Assembly: GCA_014773175.1 (NCBI GenBank)
Contig: VXCM01000440.1
Coordinates: 1 to 64,000, forward strand
DNA: 64,000 nt
From: Lucifuga dentata
Lineage: Eukaryota > Chordata > Actinopteri > Ophidiiformes > Bythitidae
Reading direction: 5' to 3'
Numbering within the stretch: the first letter of the stretch is position 1; every line of letters starts with the position of its first letter. Of this stretch, positions 35,301 through 47,700 are shown piece after piece. The position numbers and the translations under genes were made by a program. Under the pieces are notes generated by a model. That model searched no databases, was not told where the DNA came from, and saw nothing but the letters and a program-made list of their open reading frames with translations.

Positions 35301-37647
35301 CACCCGCCTTTGTTAAGTAACATGTAAAATTTGGGCACATCTCAAAGATCCAACCACTCTCCCCTCACCGGGTCTGACCTGTTCTCTCTGCTCCGCTCAG
35401 GAGGGTTTGGTGTCAGAGGCACTGCCAAAAACTCCTGCAGCGCAAATATTTATACAAGCAGAAGGGATGTGACAACGTGAGCAATAGGAACTCCCGAGGG
35501 AAGAGCGGTGGAGGTTACCCAGAGGCTAATCTCCACTAAGACATATTTATAAATTCAGCTAGCAGTTAGAGTGGACGGCGTCCAGCTTTAACACCAAGAT
35601 GCTGACTGCATTTGGCCAGCAAATGCACCGCCAAGGCTCACTCCAATGATGTCTTTAGCAAGCATAGGCCTAATATTTGCGTGGCACATAACATATGGTT
35701 AAACCTCTGACTCTCATTTGAGGTGTGCTTGCATAATGGTTTCCATGCGCGGGGACAGCAGGAGGTCTTTCTCCACGCTGCATTTAACTTTGTTTTAGCT
35801 TGGTGCCACAGCAGAAGTCTGGCTGACACCATCGTCCAGGAAAAAAAAAAAAAAAAANAAAAAAAAAAAAAAAACATCAGAGGCCGTTTGATTTTCTCTT
35901 TCAAAACTATAGCTGGTTTATGGGCAGCAGTTTGTGTCTATGTCAACTAGGGTTTTATTACCTCTGTGCCCATGTGATTCATAGTTAACTCACCCCGCCC
36001 TGCCCCCTCCTAGTGTAGCCATTGAATGAAACTTGCACAAACAAATAACACTATAATACACAATAGCACATGCAGGGAAACCGTTAAAGCATGGACACAG
36101 CATCACTTGTAAGGCAAAATGCAAAGGTGATGTAAGGTAGCCTCGAGTTGAGCCAAATTTGACAAGTATACACGGTATGTCCAAATAATACAAAGCTTTG
36201 CTGAGTCAGTGTATTCTCAGATTTTTATTGCCAGTAAAATATGTGCAGTGGAGTTGTTTATATATTGCAGAATGATTCATTTACCAGCCAGGGGTTTCTG
36301 CTGCTTGCTGCAGCTCCATAAATGTTTGCCTGAAATGCTTTTAATGAAATGTTTTTACTGTCATTGAATCCATGTGAAACTCCATTAAGGAGGGCAATTA
36401 GTTAACTTTCATATTGAAAGAGAAATATTAACCACAAGCAACATTATTCACAAACCGTGTCATTCTATGCATGCTTCATGTAGCATGTATCTGCACTAAC
36501 CTTGTAAAGGAAAATTTACTCTCTTTGGCATTTGATCCATTAATGTGTATTTTATTTAGCAGGTTATATTTAGCCATAATGTTTAAGACATTTAATGAGT
36601 GAGCAGTTAGGGGTGCAACACATTGCTCAAAAGCACTTTTGCAGGACACACAACAGCTGTACAGTTTTCTGAGTTAACCATGTGTTCCGGTTTAAACAGA
36701 TTAGTCTGTCTTTGCTATTTGTCTGGCTTTAAATGGTTAATACCTCTACTGTTAATACTCAATCTCTCAGCTATAACCCATCCCCCCGCAAGATAGGAGA
36801 CCCCCTTAAACCCTCCACCCTCTGCTCACTAGCANCCCCCCCGTCTGCTTTCTTCTCTGTTCAGTCTTGTTTGTATCTTGCAAGGCGCCATTCTGAGGAT
36901 GAAGTCCGTGCTGATAAGTTGTTGACAAGTGGAAATATCATTTTAGATGGTTTCTAGGGTGAGAAAGCAGTCTGTAGCTACTCTGTGTCCTGTAAGCAAG
37001 AATGACAGTAGAAAGTGTTGCACATTGCAGTGTTTAGTCCAGAATGTATGTATTGTAGAAATGGGTGGGACTGTGTAGTATACATACAGAAATCACAAAA
37101 TAAATGGGGATCCTTCCAGGTGTATTTATATCATCATTATGGGCTATTTTCTGGCCACAGGCGGGGCCACGACTTATCAAAGTCTGTATTTTAAAGTGTC
37201 TAAAGCCATTTGTGTGGTCAGTTCTTCCATGCCTGCAGCTTTTAAATCTTGACTTAATAGACAACAGAGTATGTTTGGGTACGCTGCATGAAAAGTGGTT
37301 TCAGAAAGTAGTAAAAGAGATGCTGGAAGAACACAAAGAAGAGAAGAAATAAACAAAACATCCTGAACTTAGTGTTCTAGTCAAAGTGACTGGGCTTGGT
37401 CACCTTACATATTATAGCTTGCTATGATTGCACTGATTAAAGCTGTGGAATATTTGCACAATATGTTACTCTTTCCATCAAAAGTTTGGCAAATGTAATG
37501 CACTTGCTGTTTTGTTGGAGCAAGGAAAGCTTTAAATCAGTGTGTATCAAAGGAAGGTGACTGGTGATGGATGCTTTAACTGTAGCTACTACATCTGTCT
37601 TATATAGTGTGCGTGATTGTGTCTGGCCTACATTAACCCTCTGAAAG

Positions 37648-37685
<38 letters not shown>

Positions 37686-38383
37686 ATGCATGCATGCGTG
37701 GATGCTTATGTTTATGTGCAAGCATAGGATCTTCTAGCTAGATAATGTCCCATAAACCCCACCCTACTCGCTGTTCACACCAGCCTCCATGATCACAGCC
37801 AGAGTGTGTATTTCCACTGGCCTATTTTTGTGTTCCATGTCTGTGTGTGCGCTGTATGCCCGTGTGTGTGTGTGTCTGCTTTCCCATACGTCACATTTAA
37901 TAGCTCCTTTGAATGCAGCAAATAGAATGCTGGAAGGCTGGGACAAAGAGCTAGCCTGTAAAAAAAAAAAAAAAAAGACACATTTGCACACACTTGTGTG
38001 TGCACACATTCCTATATGAGCATTTGGAATATATAAAATCTTGTGCCCCTTGACAGAGACTTCATAGAAGAAGCAGGACACTTTTTTTTTGCCTGGTGAC
38101 AACTGTAGCTCCATCCTCAGCTGGTCAGTACAGTTTTTACAGTGTCTGTTACAAAGTAAAGGCTGGGCAGCCAGGGGGTTGTTATGTCAACTGCCTTATG
38201 GGTGGCTGGCTACAATCAGCAGGACTTCTGGTAAAAGGGATTTAAGGGTGTGTGTGTGTGTGTGGGGGGGGGGGNGGGGGGGGGGTTAGTCTGAGGCCCC
38301 CGCTTTGCCTCATCCTCCTCTTTTTCCTCCTCTAGCAGCAGATCCTGCCCTCCTTTCTCCTTCAGACCACCAGATCGGGGCCC

Positions 38384-38514
38384 CTTGGCACCCAGGAGAT
38401 GCATGCCCCACAAAGTCATCTTACCCACCCCCACAAAAGCTTTTTCTCNCTTGGCACCCAGGAGATGCATGCCCCACAAAGTCATCTTACCCACCCCCAC
38501 AAAAGCTTTTTCTC
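38384..38514. repeat. 65-bp exact duplication around a single N (assembly artefact)
   Basis: 38384-38448 and 38450-38514 are identical and separated by one N at 38449. An overlap left uncollapsed at a closed gap explains this better than biology. Confidence 0.9.
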
Positions 38515-39429
38515 CCTCCTCTCTTTTCCTCTCCTCTCCCCTTCTCCTCTGACCTCTGTAGTTCTCTCCTTGTTGTACTCACCCATCCTCTCCTATGGAC
38601 TCTTTTTTCTTCCTCATCATTTTTTTTGCATTCTCTACCCTGCACACCTTCGTTCTTCCTCTGCTTTCTCCTCATAGCCTCTTCCCCCCTTCTCTCTTTC
38701 CTTATAGCTCAAACTCAGGGAAGATTTGAGTCATGTAAACAGAGGGCTTTTGCCACGTTAGAAAACACAAAGTTCTGTAGCATCCTCCTTAAGCTCTCTA
38801 TTAATATAGGCCCTTTCAGTATGATTGTATTGAGAGACTTTACAGTTGCAATTAAAACCTCTTTCTGCCTGTAGCTCCAGGAAAGGGCATTAAACCACCA
38901 TTAATGCAGAAAGATTGCTTTATAATGAGAAACACATTGGCCACTCAGTATGTGGTTAATTATTGTTTGGGGGGTATTGACACACCCTGGATCCACCCCC
39001 TTCCTGTCTGTTTTCAGATGGATTTGGTTGGTTGAATAGGTTGAATGCCAGAGTTTATAATATGTGGGCAATGGAACTGTTGGATTAGGTAATTGATGAC
39101 CAGTAATATATTTGTTCTCACTGTTTGGTCACATGACCTTGTTGCAGCCATATAAAATTACAGCCATCGGGGATAAATGTAAGGCAACTGGAGTCTATTT
39201 AGACGTTTAAATCCTCAGGAAATCCCTCAGACCACTAAGGCACTTTNTAAAAAAAAAAAAAAGAAAAGCAGTCTTGCTGTTTTTGCCTGCTGTCTCTGCG
39301 ATCTTTGCACTGGCACCTGGTTTTCTTAGTGGAGCAGAGTTTCCACTCTCCACCCTCTTCCCTTAGGAATAATGTGTGTCAGAACTGCCTCTATCTTTAA
39401 CTGCCTTTCTTTTCTTCCTTTCTCTACAG

Positions 39430-39566
39430 TGAAGGAAAGTTGATTTAAAGTCTTTCTGATGCTTGCTGTAGTTTTATTTGGATTCCTGGATTTTTACCAT
39501 GGGAAAATGTTGTCAAAATACAAATTGTTTTTGATGTTCAGACACCTGATGGACAGCCCTCTTCAG
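39430..39566 (+). other. svil: Candidate non-coding 5' exon within svil intron 1
   Basis: A long pyrimidine tract ends in ctctacag (39421-39429), and 137 bp later CTTCAG|gtaaac gives a good donor. The segment holds an ATG in strong context (accATGG, 39499) that stops after 11 codons, so it would be non-coding or carry an upstream ORF. Supported by splice signals only. Confidence 0.25.
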
Positions 39567-42500
39567 GTAAACCAGATACCTGTCAAAATCCCTGCAGTTT
39601 CAAGTGCAAGGTTGTGATGTTAACCAATTGCATCAAAACATTTTTATCTCAATACCTTCAAGGTTTGCTAAACAGAGGCTGCATAGTGCTTTGCCCTTAG
39701 CCATAATTATCAGTTTAATATGATCTTGACTCTGTAAGTGTAAGAGCATTGATCACTTTAAAATAAAGTCCCACAAATTTAATACAGCCAGAATCCTCTA
39801 CTTCCCCATGTTTATCCACTGTTTATGAGTTGGGTGGAGCCTGCATTCCTGCTCCATACTCTTGCATGGACATGTGAATTCTAAAAGAATCCACAAACTG
39901 ATGAGCTTCACGTCAGTCACATTTCTGACTAGCGCTTGTCTTGTAATGAACCCTCGAGCTAATGTGTCTATGTTCTCTGTGTATTGCTCTCTGTGTAACA
40001 GGTATGTTTTCTCATAAGCAGCCTCATTGCTTGTAGCTAGTGACAACAGTGGGTATGAGTAATGAGGATGAGGGCTTATGAGGTGGATTTCAGAGCCTGT
40101 AATATCATGACTCCCCTGTTGTTTCATGTTTAAATTGTCTAGACATTCTTCAGGTGCCTGTTTGACTCAATTTTATTGCGAAACTAGATTTTGATAACTA
40201 TGAGAAGTTCAGTTTAACCTATTCCTGCCATCATTCACGCGTTAATAACTTGATTTAAACTCCCTCTCTAGTACAGTATTGCTTATCTCAACTATTTCTA
40301 TCAAACGTCACCAAGTTCTTCTCTTTGCTTTGTGGAATTTTTGCATGGTGCAATGAGGAATGTTGATAGAACTCAGACTTCTTGTTGGCAATATACAGAT
40401 TTATCAGGAAAAAGTATCTGGTGAGCTTTCTACTTAAATACTCCCTGAGCACTGAAGTTCTCAAACAACAGCCAGTAACCACATCTTTAAGTATAAGGAG
40501 ACCAAAGCTACAGGTAAACTACAGGACTTGTGGACTTGGATAGAGTTAAACTCTCCCTGCACATTTCAGATCATCCTTGAACCTGGCGTGCTTCTCTTCG
40601 AGTCATCTATGCTCTTAGAAAAAGCAATATCTTAGTAAAACCAATATCTTAGAAAATTATGTAGTTATCAGACTTACACAAGAATTGTAATTATGAATCT
40701 GAAAGTGGAAGCGTGGTTGTTGAACCCATTCAAACTTATCTTCTGTCCTCACCCGCCCCTTTTCTCAAGAGAGACATGGACATTTGCCCAGTTTCTGAGT
40801 AACGTTTCCTGATTAATTGAGCTTTTATGAAGGAGGATATGGGGTGTGTTCAGGAAGCGTGACACTTGGCCGTTGTTGAGACAGATCTTCCTCCTGTAGC
40901 CAGTAACAGCTCCCAATGGGCATTCCAAAGGCCAGAGAACACTCCAGTCATTGGAAACGCAGCACTCTGTTTACATGTCCTGCAGGGGCTGAATTAATCT
41001 TGCCCAGCTGAATTAAAAGTAAAACTGGTCTAACAAGTTATTAAACAAGAAATAAATACTGCTTTCATCAGTTAGATATACCTAATGTTGTTGTTCTACC
41101 TATCAACAAAACTGAGACAAATGTGAGTCAGATAAAACAGCCTAATGCTAATGACAGTGGACAAGGCTGAAAAAGTCCCAAAACACCTTTATCACTTTGT
41201 ACATTTGATCTTATCCACAGCCCTGGACGTGTTTTAGCCCCACACATTTTTTAACTGTTCCACTTTATCTGTTTTTCTGAAGAAATAACCATTAATAGGT
41301 AAAGACACCTACCAAAGTAAATACCTTTGGGTGAGTTCACCGTTTGCTGATAGGAGTGATGATTTCTAATGTATGACTCATAACTGCATTTTAGTCCCCC
41401 TGCTGCTTGAAATAACAGAGGCGGGTTCCAAACAAAGCACTCTCTGTTCTGGATCACAGTGGTCAAGCTTTAGTTTACTGGTTAGCAGTCCTTTTATAGG
41501 TAGGGACCGTGGTAAATTATGTAAGGATATGCACAGTCCTGAATTCAGCATCTGACCTCAGGAACCGTTGGCCTCCTTAAAGAGATTCACATGCAAGTTT
41601 TGCTTTGCACATATGGTTTAAATCTTAAATTAATCCAAGTTGATTAAAGTTAAAGATATCAGTGTTAATTCTTGAGTAGTGCAGTGCCCGTTTGGAATGG
41701 GCTGGACTTTATAGTGTGCTCCGCTGTTCCCTTCATACAAAGTTAGAACTTCATAAACTCTTAGAACTCCGTTTCCCTTCACTGTTCAACAACTAACTAT
41801 ATCTGTAACTGTAGATAATATCATGTTAGCGTAGTTTCGTTTGGTGGCTAACAACAGTAACAGCATGGCTATCGTAGGTTAGCAATGCTAGCTATCTTGG
41901 TTTGCTAACAATAGCATTATTTCCTGGGAACATTGTTAGCTATTGTTAGCTCTAGTACAACATAAAGTTCAGCTTCCAATATAGTGAAACATAACTACTT
42001 TTGACCTGCACAGCGCCCTCAAACCAACTTCAACTTCCCAAACAATTTGTGCACATCCTCATGAGCTAGCTTTGTTGTACGGGGTCGGGTTGAGACCGTG
42101 CCACTGAACTGGAACATATGCTGCTGCATCCAGAGCGTATCCTGCCACACGGACTACCTTTTTACCAGCACAGCTCAGTTTGGGAAGGCTCATCCAAACA
42201 ACTTCGCACGCAACACTGCACATCCTTGAGTCCTGAGCAATGAACCTGCCGGCTTCATACAATGCCGGGCTCTCTAGCTATTGGTGCCACAGGCAGAGAT
42301 TTCTGTCTTTATTGTTAGATGAGGTAATTGGTTTTCGCCTAACACAGGTTGGGAAGCACTGCTGCTGCTTGAATTCAAGCCTAACTTTTATTAGATATGT
42401 TTTGATATTTTTAGCTCACAACCCTAAAAGACCATAGTTTATTTTGAGTTGCTCAGTTTTTTAACATTAGAGTATAAATATTAAAATAACACGGCAGTCT

Positions 42501-44287
42501 TCTCTTTCTGAGCCATGCAGTTCTTGAAGGCTTCAGGCTTGAGAGCAGTAGATGCACCGCTACTAATGGATTATGCCTGCATGTTTAATCGGTCATTTGT
42601 TTCCCCCTTTATGCAATGCTTTAGGTCCTGTGGTAGCTAAGTTTAGATGCCGATGGATAGTCGTATATCTTGTTTTTTGGAAAATAATCTGTTGATTGCT
42701 TTTACTTTAGTGGTAAGGACACATGATGAATTCTTTGTTTAAATATTTTTTTACCTCTATATCTCAGAGTGTTTCTCTTGAACATCAAAAGATTTATAAC
42801 AAGAAACAGACAGCGTGTAATCGTCAAGCAAAGTTACCCTTTGTGGTTACACTATGTTTAAACTTACACAAGAGAAACATTGTGGTTGATCATTGTTTGG
42901 TCAAGCACTGTTATGTTAGGTGGGGAGAAGGGCTGGGAGAGGTCAAGGTGAAGACACCCACACACACAATCTGCCATATGATGATTTCCTGGGTAATAAT
43001 TCAAAGCCGTATTTTTCAAGGGGACCAGGATTTCTCATTTTGGGTTAGTTTTGTAGCCCACCAGGTGGTCAGAGGTGGTGCGTTTGGCATTTTGTGCAAG
43101 CCTGTCATCATTACAGAAAAGGCTCTGGCAGTCAGCTCTTTAATGCGTGTTATGACCAAAACCTCCTCCTCCTCCTCCTCCTGCTCCTCCTCCCCCCTTC
43201 TTGCCTTGACCCATTCTTCCCTTACCCTTGTTCTAGCCATGACTCTTTCATGAGTACTGTTGCATCGATCCAGCACCTTTACATATATTTTTCCACAGCA
43301 CTGTTCCTAGCCATAAAATATTAAATGTGGGAAACTATGTGCTAAAATAAACAATACTCTACTTGACAGTAAATATATCTCTGTACACTCATCGCCCTCT
43401 TTTTGTGCTCCTGGGGTGCTGAAGGGCAGAACCCCCAAAGCATCGTTGCATACTTGTGCAGTGAGAAATGTCTCCATGCTTGATGTGAAGCAGTCAGAAT
43501 CTGCGCACACATAATAAGTTTTATTGCTGTTGTCAGCTGGCGATGCACTTAAGTGGGATCGTAATTTCAGAAGTTATTCATCTACAGCCATTTGTGGTTT
43601 TGTGCCCTGTGAATACTTATTGGAACAAAATGCACTCAACCTCCTAATTTTTAAAACTGAATACGAATTGAACAGTCAAAACTAATAAAATAAATGCATG
43701 TCAACAACGGTACCCTAATTGTATTTTCACTTACTGCAGCACTGAGGTATGGTCCTTTATGTTTATCTATTTCTGACTATACACATGTGGATAGATTCTC
43801 CATTGACATACTTAGGCTTGTTCATTATGATTATTGTAAATACAGAATCATTATAAGCGTGGACAATGTTCAAGTGGTAATTAGGCACCAACTCCTCAAA
43901 AAAAAGTAATAAACAAAATGGGATGAAGATGTTATTTGATGCCTGCCTCTCTCACTTTCCCTCCCTCCCTCCCTCCTCCCTTACATCTTTCCAGCTTGCT
44001 CCAAGTGTGTGGATGGAATAGAGGTTATATGAGAGTCTCAATGCGGTGGTCGGCTGTCTTTGAGCTGAGTTGGCTGACATCATTCTCACAGGGGAGGTGT
44101 TGGCTGGGGCAGGACTGGGCTTGGCTTGGAGCTCCACAGCTGAGGCAATGATAGCTAGTTTCCTATGAAAGCTGGAAAAGTATATGTCTTAGTACCTACT
44201 TTATGGATTTTAAAGTTTTCAGAACCTCAATCTGCAACTGTATTATACAATGCTGACTTACTAATTGTCCACTTTTCTCATTTGCAG

Positions 44288-44784
44288 CACAAGGATGATC
44301 TTGATGGAGTGACATGTTCTCAAGGGGAGATCCACAAGAAGGCTCATCTGCAGATTTGGATTAGGAAGAAGAAGCAAGTTCGAATCCACTCACTTCATTC
44401 AGAAAAAAACTGGATACCTGAACTCTGATTGCATTTAAATAGTCGAGGAAGCAAAATGGATGGAATAGACACCTTACAGAGCTCGGCCCCAGAGACCAAG
44501 GCTGAACGAATTGCCCGCTACAAGGCTGAAAGGAGGAGGGAGCTTGCTGAGCGCTATGGCAACACAGAAGAATTCACCTCCAAATATGTTCGTAGGGACA
44601 GGAAAATCGGAGACTCATCAGAAGCTGTTTCTTCGACAACCAAGGACAAGGAGAAAAGTGAGGATAATGGATCAGAGCAGACTTACACCAGGAGGGGCCT
44701 GCGGAGTAGATTAGCAGGACCAGTGGAACACACTCACAGCAAGCCGGAGGCTGTCTCTTCGATTAAGATGTCCTCTTGTTCCAG
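44288..44784 (+). CDS. svil: svil first coding exon (5' UTR 44288-44455, CDS from 44456)
   Basis: Acceptor tttgcag, donor gtatgt. In-frame TGA at 44426 precedes the chosen ATG at 44456. It encodes residues 1-109. Residues 15-35 hold an [20 protein letters not shown]-type block, which matches the supervillin N-terminal block ([20 protein letters not shown] in the human protein). The remainder is Ser/Lys/Glu-rich and predicted disordered. Confidence 0.9.
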
Positions 44785-47700
44785 GTATGTTTATACATAA
44801 TGTCACAGTTTTATAACAAAGGCTCATTTTTGTTACCAATCATTTAAGCAAGACCTGGACGATACTTAGAGGTTTTTTTCCATGTGACATGAACCTGCCT
44901 GGGCACACGAAAAACTGAGCTGGCCAGGGGAAAGACACATTTGGCTAATACTAAGTGACTTCTGATTACATCTTACAAAGAGCACATTCTTATAAAATAA
45001 TGTAATCATTTTAAATATTCATGTATACAGCTCAGTGTTGACTCCAGTTACAGTCAGGCGGAGGCTGGATGGCTGTTAAGCCTCCATACAGACATGGCTT
45101 TACATGGAAATCTGTTTCAACTTTGAACATAATGTCCCTCTGTTAAAGAGGCAGCACAAACCACAGATCCCCCACTAGCTTTAACTGTCTCTCCCTCCTG
45201 TAGCACACCTTGATTCTACAGAAGGATCTGTAGTTTAATAAATAAATATGATATTTAGGATTACTGAAGACTCTTCAGCATATTTGGAGAACACTTAGTA
45301 CTATCTCCTCTTTGAAGTAAACACCACTTCTAACATTTCCAAAATTGGCCATGCATGCAAAGCAGAGGGCTGCCATATTTCTCTTTGCCATGGCTTGTTT
45401 TGGTTCACTTTGCTGTCATATGGGGAAATTCACATGTCTAATTTGCCTGGAAATAACAAACAGAAAATGTCAGAGAGATGTGGAAGTTTTTTTGGTTTTG
45501 TTTTGTTTTTTTTTTTTAGAATTTTCTAATTNAATGTCAGAGAGATGTGGAAGTTTTTTTGGTTTTGTTTTGTTTTTTTTTTTTAGAATTTTCTAATTGG
45601 AAGTCAGAAATGATCTGAGCACAGTGCATAGATAAAGCAAAACATGTCCAGTCCTGGGTCTGGGGATGTTTTAGCTGTAATGGAGCTGGAGATTGCTGTT
45701 AGCATGCACATAGCCAGGCTTGTCTGCTCTTGACAAACCCCCTGAGGGAATGAAAGGAGAGAGACAGGAGAACTGAGATGGACAAACTATCAAGAAAGAG
45801 ATTAGTTATGGAGAAAAGGGAGGATGCTCTTAAGCTCCACCAAATTTTCTTGCCCTGTGCTTATTGATCCAATAGAAGTGTGATTGATGGCCTGTTAGTT
45901 CTTGTGAACCAATTACTTTGTAAGGATGGAAAAGTCTTGTCTTGTTGTAATACTCTTACTACAGACGTGTGTACTTAGACATGTTGCAGCAGATCTCTGC
46001 TATAAAATGTCTTGGTGCTCACTTAATAATCTTTCATAGCAGTGGAAGGTTAGGTTACTTTGGTTTTGTTTTCATACTGTATACGCTCTGCTTGTCATAG
46101 CTTTAGGTCAAGTGCAAGATCTATGGTAATGGATGGATGGAGTTTACAAATCCAGGAACAGTGAATGTTTAAAGAGCAGTTTTATGGTTAATTGGGAATA
46201 CGGAGGAAATTTGGATGAAATGGTGTTTTGTTTTTGGCTTTGTTTTTTGTTGTTTTTTTTTTTTTTTTNTTTTTTTTTTTTTTTGCATATTTTGTAACTG
46301 GAAAAAAAAGTTTTGTTATTATGTTGACTCACCACCATGGAATAAATATTTGGCAAACAACTCACACAGTCACTCAGAAGTTATGGACTCTGCTACATTT
46401 TTAATTAGAGAGCATGAAGGCAGGTTGACATGTTGATGTCTTTCTCTCACATTCCTGTCACTTTGGCTACTAATCTTGTCAGTCTTGACATTTGGTGTGT
46501 CACAGTCCAGCTGTACAATCGTGTGTGTAGACATGCTGATTACAGCATGTTCTGTACCACCACACACAGGACATTATCTGCTGCCAGTGTTATTAGCCAA
46601 CAAATGTCTGTTTTTCATTAGCAGAACCTTACGCATGGTTCAGTTTTCAGATGCTATGTTTTTACCTCCGTTACCAGATTTTGAGTGGAGATGGTTAATA
46701 TTGTGGTGAAGCTTGATTTGTAAAATATAGAAGGAACCCTGAGAAGCATTTTCACCCAGATATTTATTTAATGCTCATGTATTGTGTGTGGCTGACTTGA
46801 AAATGATAACAGATGGCTGTCACATTGCCTTTCCTGTTTCTCATCCACCACTAGTGTCCTTTAACGGATTATCTTAGGCGATATGTGGTGTGTGTGGAAC
46901 AGAAAAAGCATTCAGGAAACTGGAACTCAGCTGTCTTAGCGATAACCAAAACAAGCCTGCCAACAGGTTTAACTGCCTTTGACAAGAATCCTTTCCATGC
47001 AAATTGACACTTGAAGGGTTGACAGTTACTTAAAATACATACAACAAATACATACAACACTCCATCATTTATATGGCTCCGTAGTTGTGGAAACAGCATA
47101 CCGTTCATACGAGAACCTCTCACACATGAATGTGTATCTAAAATGCGTGCTTTTATTTAATCTTCTGTTTTTAAGCATGTGTGATAAATGCCAGCAATTA
47201 TGTCACTGGAGTGTTGGGGTGAATCAAAAGCCAAGAAGACTAAATGTGAATTTGGCTAATTATTGTTTACATGGCTGAATTTACAGTGTCACTAAAATAA
47301 AGGTACCTGCCATATGAAGGACTGAGCTTTTTTCCAGCTCAGCAAGCAAATTAGAGACAACACAGCTCAAATCTTCTAACTATGCAGACCCCATGATTGC
47401 ATCTTTCCGTTACTCTCATAGTCTTTATTATGTTTTTTCCTCACTCACTTTGCTCTGTGTGACATAATTTTAAATAGAACACAAAAGAGGGAGTTAGCAG
47501 TCTCAATGTATGATTAATGACTTTACTGCCTTCATTTGAATGTGTGTTTAGCTTTTCTCTCTCCTTTGACTTCCCCCATTACTCTCTGTACTGCACTTTT
47601 TCTTCTTCTCCTCTCTGTGCAGCACTCCACTCCTTCTCAGGTTTTTGATGTTAATGGGAGGCAGACGTGTGGCCCCTCCCCTATGCCAGTAAAAGCGTGG

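Larger units (their letters stand above)
32392..44287 (+). other. svil: svil intron 1 (about 11.9 kb, inferred)
   Basis: No recognised protein-coding exon. Contents: single-N homopolymer junctions (34154, 35858, 36835, 38275, 39247), (GT)n at 37651-37683, a G-rich run near 38264-38285, a duplicated 65-bp block at 38384-38514, a CCT/CTC triplet run near 43163-43195, a CpG-enriched stretch at 35340-35650 and a candidate non-coding exon at 39430-39566. The 176-codon ORF at 42723-43253 has no recognisable content and ends in translated triplet repeat. Confidence 0.5.

Noticed and set aside
37104..37352. 82-codon ORF ending in a charged tail (EEHKEEKK)
   Set aside because: No family recognised and no splice context linking it to svil; probably chance within intron 1.
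42723..43253. 176-codon ORF on the plus strand in svil intron 1
   Set aside because: No recognisable domain. The end is translated CTC/CCT triplet repeat, composition is irregular, and it lies inside an intron.
44368..44392. tRNA/SINE B-box-like 'gttcgaatcc' in the svil leader
   Set aside because: No A box at the right distance and no tRNA-like fold; it sits in an exon explained by svil.
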